Below are positions 36,585 through 45,278 of a stretch of DNA of 64,000 bases, piece by piece. How positions within the stretch are numbered: the first letter of the stretch is position 1; every line of letters starts with the position of its first letter. The DNA is taken from positions 62,001 through 126,000 of the forward strand of contig NZ_NOIG01000013.1 in NCBI RefSeq assembly GCF_002245625.1. The letters are read 5' to 3'. The position numbers and the translations under genes were made by a program. The notes beneath the pieces were generated by a model. The model had not been told where the DNA came from and ran no database searches. It was given only the letters and a program-made list of their open reading frames with translations. The DNA is from Acidovorax kalamii (GTDB lineage Bacteria; Pseudomonadota; Gammaproteobacteria; Burkholderiales; Burkholderiaceae_C).

Positions 36585-38635
36585 GCACGCCTCCTAGTCG
36601 GCACAGATGGCGCACCGCGCAAAGCCTTTGCCTCGGCTAAGGCAGAAGCCGTCTTTTTCGGAGAACCGCCGCGACGCTGCCCAGCGTTTAGCGAGAAGCC
36701 CGTTTCTTCCTTGACCGTTCTCTCCAGTTGAACCATCGACGCCTGCGCAGCCTGCCGAGTGGCTGAATTGACCTCCGCCCTCTCCTGCACAAGGTCTACC
36801 AGAGACGACAAGGGCAGAAGTAGCTCCTCCATATCAGATTGAATCCGCAGGCTCGGTTCAAGCTCCAATAGCTTCCCTCGAATTTCGACCCAAACGCATC
36901 TTGCGACAAGGCTGAGCGTGTACCCTGAAACGTATTCAACGCCCTTGCGCACCAGCTCCTCATGGAGACCGTCGCGAAGCTCTTGCGAACTGAAAGTGAC
37001 ACCTTTCCACGCGAGCCCAGACTTGAGTACCGCAAACTTAGTGCGAGTCCCAAATGCGCGCATGGCGTCGCGCCAGTCCATAAACTGGGCGCAGGTGCGC
37101 AGTCGCTCGCTCAAGTAGGTCCAGTAGAAATGTGGCGTCGCGGGGTAAGCCAGTGTGTGAAACTCGTGAACAACGGCGGGCGCCAACCGCTCGATGATGT
37201 TGGAATGATGATTTTCAGCCATTGTGCGAAGCACCTCACGCTTCATCATTGATCCCAGGAAGTGGCTGCTTTGAAGGAACGACGGTGCGCCTTCAAGCTT
37301 AGGCGTTCGAGGATTTGCGGATTCAACAGTCGGCTTCGACTGACCGCTATAAGAGACCGTGATGGACTTGACGGGAAACTTTGCCTCCAAATCATCCAGC
37401 AGCGACTGTTGCCCCGCAGGCCCTCGATCTGACAACAACGAGCGGGACATAGTTGGCGTGTGCCCGCGCAGTGAGTCCACCGGGACGCCATAGACCCGCG
37501 CAAGCATCTCAGCAGGCATCGCCATTGAAACAATTGCTGATTTGTACGCATCCTGGCGCTCACCGATGATGGAGAAACCAATACCAAGCCGCTTTCCGGT
37601 TACCCCACAAACCGCTCGGGCGACAACCAAAGTTGGCAGTACGCCATCAGAGTCAGAAGCTATAGGTCGGTCTTTGCAGTAGTACGCATCAACCTCCAAG
37701 CACTCGAGCGCATTGGCGTACTGCGACGAGTAGCTCCCCTCGTCTACAACAGCGTCTCTGCGCATGCGTGCCTGACCATAGACTGTAGTTTGGACTTCTT
37801 TCAAACCGAACTTGTTCACGACTATGTGCCTGAACTGGCCATAAGTGGGAAACGGTTCGTTCATTGGATGAACCATTTGTATGCGCCCCTGCTCGTCGAA
37901 GACAGTGGTGCATCCGAAGTCCTCAGTGAGCGCAGCATTGCAAATTGAGCGCATCGTTTTTCCGTTTCCGCACCTCTTTAGGTAGCTCGCAATTACCTGG
38001 TCACGAAAAATCACCGATGGCCAGCCCCAGCGTTTGCCATTGGCGTGAGTCCTGCCGAATTTTTTGCCTGCGTGTCTCTCGGAGTCTCGGGACCATGTTC
38101 CATTGCAGTGGGTGCTGGGCTTCAATGACCACCTGTTTCGCCCATGCAGCACGTAGCAGAAAAACCAGTATTGGAGACGATGCACATGCGACTTCAAACC
38201 TAGGCGCTTTCGAATGCGAGCGATTTCCTTTAACGGATTGAGAGCGTGCAGGATCTCTCGCTCATGATCCAACAGTGGGCAGATAGCATCCAGTCGATGC
38301 TGGACGTCGTCGTCATGGGACTTTTTTCGCGCGTAGTTGGGCTGCAGCAATTCGTCGAAGTTGAGCCCCTCAACATCAGCCAATGCTGGGGGCAAGCTGC
38401 ATTGCCTCTCGCATGGCCGGATACCCGGTTCTGACCTCGTAAGCTCTCTTTCTACGAGGCTTTCAGCCAAGCGTACGTAGCCGACTCGCCATGCCCCTTC
38501 CGCCTTCTGCTCTCGGTAGAACCATGCGAACAAGACTCCAGTGGACGGGCATCTTCCGCAGAAGTAGTAGCGAACGCCGACAGCAAGGCAGCCAAGCCCC
38601 TCAGGCACCTCCAATTGGTGACCACACATCATCAT
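36581..38635 (-). CDS. tnsB: TnsB-like DDE transposase
   Basis: The 684-residue protein is the Mu/Tn7-type transposase that joins 3' ends to the target. Candidate DDE residues are Asp316 (EVDAYYCKD), Asp403 (LLSDRGPAG) and Glu438 (KPTVESANP); the 35-residue spacing of the last two is the one expected in the family. ATG 38635 overlaps the tnsA stop (ATGATG) and follows GGGGG, so I prefer it to a TTG 21 bases upstream. N-terminal HTH-like segments and a C-terminal charged tail fit end binding and TnsC contact. Confidence 0.9.
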   Translation of the reverse strand: MMMCGHQLEVPEGLGCLAVGVRYYFCGRCPSTGVLFAWFYREQKAEGAWRVGYVRLAESLVERELTRSEPGIRPCERQCSLPPALADVEGLNFDELLQPNYARKKSHDDDVQHRLDAICPLLDHEREILHALNPLKEIARIRKRLGLKSHVHRLQYWFFCYVLHGRNRWSLKPSTHCNGTWSRDSERHAGKKFGRTHANGKRWGWPSVIFRDQVIASYLKRCGNGKTMRSICNAALTEDFGCTTVFDEQGRIQMVHPMNEPFPTYGQFRHIVVNKFGLKEVQTTVYGQARMRRDAVVDEGSYSSQYANALECLEVDAYYCKDRPIASDSDGVLPTLVVARAVCGVTGKRLGIGFSIIGERQDAYKSAIVSMAMPAEMLARVYGVPVDSLRGHTPTMSRSLLSDRGPAGQQSLLDDLEAKFPVKSITVSYSGQSKPTVESANPRTPKLEGAPSFLQSSHFLGSMMKREVLRTMAENHHSNIIERLAPAVVHEFHTLAYPATPHFYWTYLSERLRTCAQFMDWRDAMRAFGTRTKFAVLKSGLAWKGVTFSSQELRDGLHEELVRKGVEYVSGYTLSLVARCVWVEIRGKLLELEPSLRIQSDMEELLLPLSSLVDLVQERAEVNSATRQAAQASMVQLERTVKEETGFSLNAGQRRGGSPKKTASALAEAKALRGAPSVPTRRRA

Positions 38636-39606
38636 GCGCGCCCCCTGGAGAACCAATCACCATAAACAAACACTGGATCTTCGCGCTCTCGCTTGAGCGG
38701 TCGATCAAGCAACACTGGTTCAAACAGGTCTACTCGAATGCTGCGATTCCAAATTCCTTGTTCAAGAACGTTTTTCACCACCGTCTCCTCAACCCCAAGG
38801 GACTGTGCCGCTTCCCGGACAATCTTGTACGCGGGTCTGGATGAACCAACCGCCTGAGCGAAGTGAGCGCAGAGCTTCGAACGCATCTGTAGTGACAATG
38901 GCACAGGTTCCGAATGGCTGAGAAACAACCGATTGAGGTTGGACCTCATAGTCGAATCGACTTTTCTCCCAGCGACCTGAACGGTAGGGATACCCGCATC
39001 CAAGTAGTAGGCGGCCTCCAATGCATGTCGATGAAGCGCTGAGGCGTCAACCTCGTCTTTTAGGGGCTTGCCTGGCCGGGGTCCGCGTCGGCGAAAGTCC
39101 TCCTTCTTGTCCTTCACCGACCAGTTGACACAGTAAGGGCCTGCTGCGTCGCGCATGAATAAGAGCAAGTCACCTATGTAGGGAAAGGGGGCCCAGTCAT
39201 CTCCGTCTGCGCGCTGCACACGACACTTCGGGTGCTTGCTCAAAGCACCCATCTCCTCGGACACGACCAGTGTCCCGCGAAAAGGCCTAAACGATTGCCC
39301 AACGGCTGAGGAGTGACCATCCAGAAAATGGGGGCGTGGTCCTGGGTAAAGCATCCGCTGTTCGTGAATGTCCCAGACCGAAGGGTGATACAGAGCCAGA
39401 AGTGCCGTCCAAGTCTCCGGTCGACTCAAAGTGTGCATCGCCCTGCAACCAACCTTGGCGGGGTGCAAGATGGTCGGGGTGGAAATTCCGGGAGCCTCGG
39501 CAGGCGTCGCCCAGACGGCCGCCACATAGTCTTTGCCCCACGCATCTCGCAACTGCCTTTTTTGAATAAGGCGCAATCTTGCCTCAGTCATTCTGATCGA
39601 TGCCAA
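38632..39606 (-). CDS. tnsA: TnsA-like endonuclease
   Basis: The 324-residue protein matches the heteromeric transposase nuclease subunit that cuts the 5' strands, allowing cut-and-paste movement. The restriction-enzyme-like active site is visible as Glu82 (WDIHEQRM), Asp146 (PYIGDLLL) and Lys165 in NWSVKDK. TTG 39606 is preceded by AAGGAG at six bases and is preferred to ATG 39591, which has no ribosome binding site. The C-terminal half has the usual DNA-binding/TnsC-contact region. Confidence 0.9.
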   Translation of the reverse strand: MASIRMTEARLRLIQKRQLRDAWGKDYVAAVWATPAEAPGISTPTILHPAKVGCRAMHTLSRPETWTALLALYHPSVWDIHEQRMLYPGPRPHFLDGHSSAVGQSFRPFRGTLVVSEEMGALSKHPKCRVQRADGDDWAPFPYIGDLLLFMRDAAGPYCVNWSVKDKKEDFRRRGPRPGKPLKDEVDASALHRHALEAAYYLDAGIPTVQVAGRKVDSTMRSNLNRLFLSHSEPVPLSLQMRSKLCAHFAQAVGSSRPAYKIVREAAQSLGVEETVVKNVLEQGIWNRSIRVDLFEPVLLDRPLKREREDPVFVYGDWFSRGRA

Positions 39607-39716
39607 TGTCAGCTCCTTGCTGCCCTGATATGGGCGTGCACGACTTGACTACCTGACCAGACGACTTAGAATCAAAGCGCCAACTGCGATTCTGTGCCCC
39701 GGCACTGATAGCCCTG

Positions 39717-39744
39717 AAACGCCAGCCCTGTGCTGGCGTTTTTT
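39717..39744 (+). terminator. Rho-independent terminator with no plus-strand gene upstream
   Basis: A perfect stem (AACGCCAGC at 39718-39726 with GCTGGCGTT at 39732-39740, CCTGT loop) is followed by six T on the plus strand. Neighbouring protein genes are on the minus strand, so its T-run faces a transcript from ~39610-39716 that has no recognised gene. On the minus strand it may still act weakly after the HTH gene. Confidence 0.65.
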
Positions 39745-39759
39745 GTTTGGAAACTTGTA

Positions 39760-39963
39760 CTAGTTGAGTGTGGATTGGCTCTCCTTCTTCGAATTCACGA
39801 TTCTTGTGCGAGTCCACTCAGTCAGTTCGCTCTGCGCCCAGCGTCGCTGACACCCGACCCACAAAAATCTAGGCCCGTCACCGCGCGACAGCAGGGTTTC
39901 CAGACTTCGTTTGGAGATGCCCAAGTACTGACTGACTTGGGCTGCGCTAAGGAGAGGGCTCAT
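39760..39963 (-). CDS. Excisionase-like HTH protein
   Basis: A 67-residue protein consisting of one MerR/excisionase-type (HTH_17) domain: LSAAQVSQYLGISKRSL, then a wing with GPRFLWVGCQRRW and SELTEWTRT. Small proteins of this type act as recombination directionality factors or regulators. ATG 39963 begins the domain; the frame is open further upstream. It lies upstream of tnsA, on the same strand, with a hairpin between, and may regulate the transposition genes. Confidence 0.6.
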   Translation of the reverse strand: MSPLLSAAQVSQYLGISKRSLETLLSRGDGPRFLWVGCQRRWAQSELTEWTRTRIVNSKKESQSTLN

Positions 39964-40036
39964 TGGATGAAGACGAGTGAAAAGCGCTGCAATTGCCTGA
40001 AAGGTTAGATCACAAACCGATCTCGTGGTGATCCTG

Positions 40037-40054
40037 TTGGAAACGTGGCTGTCA
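40037..40054 (+). repeat. 18-bp direct repeat, copy 1
   Basis: TTGGAAACGTGGCTGTCA, identical to the copy at 40230-40247 (193 bases apart). It lies 73 bases upstream of the excisionase-like HTH gene start. It is a candidate operator or TnsB binding site. Confidence 0.7.
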
Positions 40055-40229
40055 GCTTGCGCAGCAAGCAATTGCTGACCCAGTGAATGACCCGATGTGT
40101 CGACGTTCGCCCACTCAAATTTGGTGCACCATTCGCAGCAGCGGTGGGCATTTTGAACCCCAGGCTTCGACGCAGTTCGGACGCACTTTCTTGGCAGCTA
40201 CAGCGCCGTTACACCGACTGTTCGGCCAC

Positions 40230-40247
40230 TTGGAAACGTGGCTGTCA
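40230..40247 (+). repeat. 18-bp direct repeat, copy 2
   Basis: Second exact copy of TTGGAAACGTGGCTGTCA, 41 bases upstream of the start of the unknown zinc/HTH protein gene, in the same orientation as copy 1. The 325-base divergent region 39964-40288 that holds both copies has no other gene. Confidence 0.7.
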
Positions 40248-40288
40248 ACTTTGTGAAATCCACTTGGTTCACATGTAAATTGGGGGGC

Positions 40289-41509
40289 ATGCACATCAGC
40301 GCTCACGACCATATCGCCCCGCTAGGCTGGCTCCCGCTAACCACGGCTGACAGGGTGGATGGCTTCCTTCCGGTTTATAGGCGGCTGCGAAAAACAGGAC
40401 GCGCGATCGTAGACGAGGAGGGCTCACTGACCCCGGGTCTGTATTGGCGGCATGGTCGTGGGCAGGGTGAGCACGCGCTGGAGTGCTACTACGCATTGAG
40501 TCTTATCAGAGCCAGCGCTGTATCCGCGTCGCGCGACGCCGCTCACATTGCCACCGAATGTTCGCCTGAGTTTTTCGCGAGGCTGGCCCCAGATATGGAG
40601 GCCGTCGCTGACGATTGGATCCGACGTCGTGACTCGGCAATTGCACTGACATCGCCAACGCTTCTGGCAACGCGGACGCGAAGTGATTGGCTCGCTACGC
40701 TCCCGCGTCTGTTGCCAGTACCGGTGATTCCTCGGCTTGGCTCGCTGATGCGAGACCCGGCGCGCTTGATGAGAGTTGGATTTTCTATGCTTATGCGCGA
40801 ATGGAAAGACCACGGACAATGCCGCCCCCGAACTGCCGAGGCGCTCGCAGTCATTGGTCTTGGCGCTCTAGGTCTTTTTCCACGCCTTCGCTGCCATGAC
40901 TGCTTCCGACTAGCCATGCCTGCGTCAACTAGATGCGCGTATCACAGTCAAACACAGGCAATCCGCTTGAATGAAAACGGCGCCCATTCTCAGATAGCGG
41001 CCGAATCAAGACTAGGCGCACGCGTTATCGCAAAGCTTGGGTGGTCAGAAGCTGATTTCGCAAGCGATCGCGGCGAAGATCCCTACGCCGAAGAGAAAAC
41101 CGTCGCTGGAGTACTGTGGGGGCTAGATACAGAAGGAAGTGGCTACCCGCTGAGTCACCTTAAGGAGCAGATGCGCTCCGGGGCGCTTCCACGAGTGCGC
41201 GCACTCTTGCCGCCAGATTTTTGCGAGCTCAATGATGTCCGCGCCTCTGCGGCCCTCCGTCGCAAACTTGATCCGAATGAATGGGTCCCCTCTTACTGGT
41301 TCACCCGAGCGGCTGCGGCTGAGGCGTGGCTGGAGGCCGCTGAGTCATTGTCGCCCGGTCGCACCCAGATGCAGCAAAGTGTCGTGAATCGAAAGCGAGT
41401 GGCAGAGGCGCGACTTTTGATAGACCAAGGCAACCCCCACAAGGTAGTCGCCGCTCGGCTGGGCATTACACCGAGCCATTTGTCGCATTTGCTGCGACGA
41501 ATCCGCTGA
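40289..41509 (+). CDS. Unrecognised zinc-motif and HTH protein of the Tn7-like module
   Basis: I do not recognise this 406-residue protein. A cysteine/histidine cluster in the middle (LRCHDCFRLAMP, then RCAYHS) resembles a zinc ribbon, and the C-terminus is a clear helix-turn-helix (LIDQGNPHKVVAARLG, ITPSHLSHLLRRI). It lies 9 bases upstream of tnsD on the same strand, so the two are probably co-expressed, suggesting a role in target selection or regulation. ATG 40289 follows a G-run; the open frame extends upstream through one 18-bp repeat. It is not similar to TnsE as I know it. Confidence 0.7.
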   Translation: MHISAHDHIAPLGWLPLTTADRVDGFLPVYRRLRKTGRAIVDEEGSLTPGLYWRHGRGQGEHALECYYALSLIRASAVSASRDAAHIATECSPEFFARLAPDMEAVADDWIRRRDSAIALTSPTLLATRTRSDWLATLPRLLPVPVIPRLGSLMRDPARLMRVGFSMLMREWKDHGQCRPRTAEALAVIGLGALGLFPRLRCHDCFRLAMPASTRCAYHSQTQAIRLNENGAHSQIAAESRLGARVIAKLGWSEADFASDRGEDPYAEEKTVAGVLWGLDTEGSGYPLSHLKEQMRSGALPRVRALLPPDFCELNDVRASAALRRKLDPNEWVPSYWFTRAAAAEAWLEAAESLSPGRTQMQQSVVNRKRVAEARLLIDQGNPHKVVAARLGITPSHLSHLLRRIR

Positions 41510-41518
41510 CATCCGCCG

Positions 41519-43306
41519 ATGGCATCGGCGGTCTCAATGGGTGAGCTGGTTGCGCTCCGACCACTGCTTGACTGGTTGCCGGGAGAGACTCTATTCAGTC
41601 TGTGCAGTCGCTACCACTTCATCAGTGGTCATAGAACGCCCGCCCAGACTTGTGCGACGCTGTTCGGTAGTCATCGAGCCGGATCTGCGCATGATGTCCC
41701 ATCGCATGTTCAAACACTGGTTGATCGAACTCACGGCGCACTCGGAACCGCCCGAGAGATCATCCTTGAGCGCACTCTGCTTCCGTTCTACTTCCCTTTT
41801 CACCCGGCTCCAAAATCTGAACATTGGTTGACGCAAATAGCAACGGGTTCGTCGCCAGTCATGAAAGCCCAGTTGGGCTTAGCGGCTTCCCAGTTCGGCG
41901 CCTCGCACCCCCTCAAGGCATGCCCAGTGTGCATGCAGTTGGACCAAAGTGGCTATGGTGTTGCTTACTGGCATGTAGAACACCAAGTACCCGGAGTTCA
42001 CATCTGCCAGGTGCATCGAAAACCGCTCCTCGTTGCAACAGACAAGGTGTCAGGGCGGGATCGCTTCGGCTGGATCCTTCCTCAGCAAGCGCGCCTGCAG
42101 AGTTCGATGGATGAAGAATTTTTCTGGAACGGCGACCATCATCTTCTTGCGGAAAGCGCGCTGGCTTTTTGGCGTCTTCCAAGGCCCTTCGCATTTTCCC
42201 CTGAAAAGTTGGACAAACTCTACCTCAGCGAACTGGTGCGGCTGGAGATTGCGCATCACGTCACCTCAAGAATCGACCAGATCCGGTTTGATCAAACACT
42301 TTATGGCGTCATTGCTGCCAATTCGCTCACTAAGTTCTGGCCATGGTTGGCATCGACAAAGGGTCTGCGAAGCCTATCTGCTCGGCTGCGCAGAATGGTC
42401 CATCCGACTAGCCCCAGGATCAGTCGGCATCCGCTAATTCATCTTTTTTGGATTGCCTTGTTGTTCGATTCTTGGCAGGACTTTTGGTCCGCATACAACA
42501 ACAATGAGTACCTCTCTCTCTATGACATAGCTCCCGCAGGCAAAACGACGGGGCCGACTATGAAAGGAGTTGGCGATTCCGGCGATCCCCGCAGGGCCCG
42601 TCTCGTGGAGGCAGTTCGCTCAGGGCAATCGATATCCATGGCGGCAAAACAGTCGGGTGTCACAGTCGCCACAGCAATGTCTTGGGCTGCGAGAGAGGGC
42701 ATTGCATCTCCTCGGCGCCCCAAGGTCCTAAGCCCAGATGTACGCGTCCAGTTGATAAAGCAACTCCAGAGGGGCATTGATAAAACTATCGCAGCGTCTG
42801 CGGCAGGCATTTCGGTCGAAAGCGTGACCCGAGTGCTGCTAACCGAACCAGGCCTGCATGCTCAATGGCGGGAAGCGAGATTCTCCAGAATGCAGGAGCA
42901 ATCACGCGGCTCCTGGAGAAAGATCGTTGAAGCCTTTCCAACATCCTCCTCCAGCGATTGGAGAAAACTGGATCCCGCTGTATATGCTTGGCTGTATAGA
43001 AATGACCGTACTTGGCTTCAGACTTCCATTCGCGAACGCTCTGAACCATTGGCCGTCGCGACACAGCGTAGAGATTGGAAAACACGTGATGCTGTGCTTG
43101 CACAAGCTGTCCGATTGACTGCGCTGGAATGGCATGTTGCACACCCGGGCAAACGAATGACCATCGGGATCATTTGCGAAACCGTGGGCGGACTGCGCCA
43201 GAAGTTGTCGGCGATTGCAAAACTACCCCTCACCCGCATGGCCTTGCTGAACGCCTGTTCCCACAGCTTGGCAAAGGCCTCAACATCGCAAAAAACAGTT
43301 CTGTGA
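41519..43306 (+). CDS. tnsD: TnsD-type TniQ family target-site protein
   Basis: The 595-residue protein starts with a TniQ domain (WLPGETLFSLCSRYH) and zinc ligands CPVCMQLDQ and VHICQVHRKPLL. The C-terminal half resembles the TnsD DNA-binding part: two HTH-like repeats (MAAKQSGVTVATAMSWAA, KTIAASAAGISVESVTRVL) and a DWRKLDPAVYAWL segment seen in TnsD proteins. TnsD recognises a fixed chromosomal attachment site and recruits TnsC. The target of this one is unknown. Confidence 0.8.
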   Translation: MASAVSMGELVALRPLLDWLPGETLFSLCSRYHFISGHRTPAQTCATLFGSHRAGSAHDVPSHVQTLVDRTHGALGTAREIILERTLLPFYFPFHPAPKSEHWLTQIATGSSPVMKAQLGLAASQFGASHPLKACPVCMQLDQSGYGVAYWHVEHQVPGVHICQVHRKPLLVATDKVSGRDRFGWILPQQARLQSSMDEEFFWNGDHHLLAESALAFWRLPRPFAFSPEKLDKLYLSELVRLEIAHHVTSRIDQIRFDQTLYGVIAANSLTKFWPWLASTKGLRSLSARLRRMVHPTSPRISRHPLIHLFWIALLFDSWQDFWSAYNNNEYLSLYDIAPAGKTTGPTMKGVGDSGDPRRARLVEAVRSGQSISMAAKQSGVTVATAMSWAAREGIASPRRPKVLSPDVRVQLIKQLQRGIDKTIAASAAGISVESVTRVLLTEPGLHAQWREARFSRMQEQSRGSWRKIVEAFPTSSSSDWRKLDPAVYAWLYRNDRTWLQTSIRERSEPLAVATQRRDWKTRDAVLAQAVRLTALEWHVAHPGKRMTIGIICETVGGLRQKLSAIAKLPLTRMALLNACSHSLAKASTSQKTVL

Positions 43307-43464
43307 GAGTGACATTCGCTTCGGTGTAGCTGACTTGAACTTCAGAGACATGAACTCATTGGCTTCCAGGGCCCTAGTGAGCGACATTTCTGGCATCCAG
43401 GCGAATCATTGCACCTCTCCTGCCTCGCACAAGTCGAACCAAATCCATGTTTTCCGAGTCCCGC

Positions 43465-44775
43465 CTAAGTCGTCAGGATCGCAACGCCTCGTGCGGTGAC
43501 CTCGGAACTCTTTTTGCTTTTTACTGATTTCACGGCTCGGAACAGCTTTCCACTCGCTACACGCAGCAGTTCCTCAACAAGCCCGAGGTCTACGCCCTCA
43601 GCCGAGCAAGCCGCTGCAAGGCCTTCCCCGGCACCAAACCTTTCCAGTGCACGCCACCTGGGCGTGGAGCTGATCCCCTTCAGGGATGGCAAACCCAAGC
43701 TTTTTGTTTTCCTTGCCACATAACCTCTGTCGAGGCCCAGTTGCTTAGAAATCGCAGTTATGTTTCCTGCGCAACTTATGAATACCTCCAAAAATTCCGT
43801 CGTCCAGTACTCCGCCGAATACTGAGACTTCATTGCCGCTTTCTCATCTGGCTTACGTCGTGCGACCGGAGTGGCCAGTGATCGCGCGGCTTCCTCCGTT
43901 GATTCGAAGAGTGTCACAAGCGCTACGGCATAGGCGCAACCAGAGCCTGGAGTCACGTATGGGCCGGGAAGTCGATCCAATGAACTAAAGAACTCTCCAG
44001 ACTCTTTCTTGCAAAGCTCTGGCCAATGGCGAACAAGCCACGCTCGCGGTGCAGAGTTCAGAACATAGTCGCTGAGCGGCGGTTTCACCCCGGTACGGCT
44101 GTTCCTCAGACCGATTTCACGCACCCTGCGGGCCAATGGGCCATAGATCGCGGACAAGTCGAACGGCCTATCTCGATCCAGAAACATTTCATAGATTTCT
44201 TGTAACCGAATTTGAAACTGGCGTTCAGCTTCATTCGCGAGGTCAAACTCGACACGCTCGACTTCACCCAGTTCAACCCAGTGCTGTGGAAGAAGTGAAA
44301 ACGGGTCCGGATTTTTCACCCAGTGCAAAGCCTCGCCGTGCACGGGGCAGGCCTCAACGCCTGCAAGATTGTGGGTACGTCGAAACCAGCTAAAGCCCCA
44401 GTGCGACAAATCTTCTGCGACACACCTGGGGCACAGGTGCACTCTGTGTGTGTGCAGTCGTGATCCGACGAGTTTTGTGATCCCTTGCCTGACTGCAGAT
44501 CCATGAAGGGCTGGCGCTGTATCCCGCTCTGCGACTCGTAGCGCGGGCAAAAGGCTGTGCTGCCTCGCGTAGTCTGAGGCGTTCATTCCCGCGATCGTGG
44601 CCACCTGCTCCAGCAGAGAGAACGCGGCCGTGCCTTCGCAGTGCTTCTCCGCGAGCCTCTCGATGAGCCGGAGCCTTTGGCTCTTGGCAATTCGACCGCA
44701 GAAAAAGAACCCAATCCGCCCAGCGTGGGCAAGCACGAACTCATGCGGCATAGGAGCCAAAAGCGGCAGATTCAT
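43465..44775 (-). CDS. tniQ: Second TniQ family protein
   Basis: The 436-residue protein has TniQ features: an N-terminal (LLAPMPHEFVLAHAGRI) segment and the paired zinc motifs LCPRCVAEDL and EACPVHGEALHW. It lacks the extended TnsD C-terminus and ends with a region carrying GNITAISKQLGLDRGYVARK, an HTH-like stretch. Two TniQ proteins in one element suggest two targeting routes. It overlaps the upstream HTH gene by 4 bases and converges with tnsD. Confidence 0.8.
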   Translation of the reverse strand: MNLPLLAPMPHEFVLAHAGRIGFFFCGRIAKSQRLRLIERLAEKHCEGTAAFSLLEQVATIAGMNASDYARQHSLLPALRVAERDTAPALHGSAVRQGITKLVGSRLHTHRVHLCPRCVAEDLSHWGFSWFRRTHNLAGVEACPVHGEALHWVKNPDPFSLLPQHWVELGEVERVEFDLANEAERQFQIRLQEIYEMFLDRDRPFDLSAIYGPLARRVREIGLRNSRTGVKPPLSDYVLNSAPRAWLVRHWPELCKKESGEFFSSLDRLPGPYVTPGSGCAYAVALVTLFESTEEAARSLATPVARRKPDEKAAMKSQYSAEYWTTEFLEVFISCAGNITAISKQLGLDRGYVARKTKSLGLPSLKGISSTPRWRALERFGAGEGLAAACSAEGVDLGLVEELLRVASGKLFRAVKSVKSKKSSEVTARGVAILTT

Positions 44776-45047
44776 TTGTCCCCCAACCTCTCCAGTTCTG
44801 CAACAACACGGCGCGCTTGCGCAAGCGCACGCTCATACGGCCTAGGCGTCTCCTCGCTGCTCCTCATCGACTTCGCAACGATGTCTAAGCACCGGCTGAT
44901 CACCATGGGGGAAGCACCGAGCTGCTCCCTCTCATAACGCGAGAGACAAGATCGATCGCAACCTAGCAACTTCGCAAATTCGGCCTGCGTGCGTGTACCG
45001 CGCGCGGCTCGAATTAGCTCTCCTTGAGATGTGGGATATACGAACAT
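44772..45047 (-). CDS. XRE-like HTH protein upstream of tniQ
   Basis: A 91-residue protein with an XRE-type HTH (LIRAARGTRTQAEFAKLLGC, DRSCLSRYEREQ) and a charged C-terminal helix. The coupled ATGA overlap with tniQ suggests a regulator of, or partner for, the second TniQ. Starts at 45047 and 45065 are both possible; neither has a ribosome binding site. Confidence 0.7.
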   Translation of the reverse strand: MFVYPTSQGELIRAARGTRTQAEFAKLLGCDRSCLSRYEREQLGASPMVISRCLDIVAKSMRSSEETPRPYERALAQARRVVAELERLGDK

Positions 45048-45278
45048 TGTTCTACTATTACACATTGCTATGCGACGCGCAATTCAACAGAGGGGCACGC
45101 AATACTTTGTACTGGAGAGGCTTGGGGGTACTTACTTGCGTCGGTGAGGCAAACACCTCGGGAGTGCGGACGTCGGGTTGCAACGAGCTGACGCCCTCTC
45201 TAGACGCCAGCGAAGTATTTGCGAAATCTCCACCAACTAAGGGACTACTTACAACAGATATCCCCCTATACTTTTTTT

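Larger units (their letters stand above)
35235..45065. mobile_element. Tn7-like transposition module (ends undefined)
   Basis: The block holds tnsA, tnsB and tnsC (minus strand), an HTH gene, an unknown zinc/HTH protein and tnsD-type tniQ (plus strand), then a second tniQ with an HTH gene (minus strand). This is the full heteromeric transposase set plus target-selection proteins. GC content drops relative to both flanks. I could not find convincing terminal inverted repeats or a target duplication, so the limits given are only the outermost transposition genes. Genes up to at least 48412, and perhaps 53208, may be cargo. Confidence 0.75.

Noticed and set aside
39640..39705. tRNA-like fragment (ACTTAGAATC, GTGCCCCGGCAC) as an island attachment remnant
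   Set aside because: The stretch does not fold into a cloverleaf; anticodon-stem pairing is only two bases and there is no T-arm consensus or CCA end.
43307..43464. GCGACA / GTGACA motifs as internal transposon ends
   Set aside because: Similarity is limited to 5-6 bases, which is expected by chance; no inverted counterpart was found.
35235..45065. CRISPR-associated transposon
   Set aside because: No cas genes, no repeat-spacer array and no guide-RNA-like structure were seen; target choice is explained by TnsD/TniQ.
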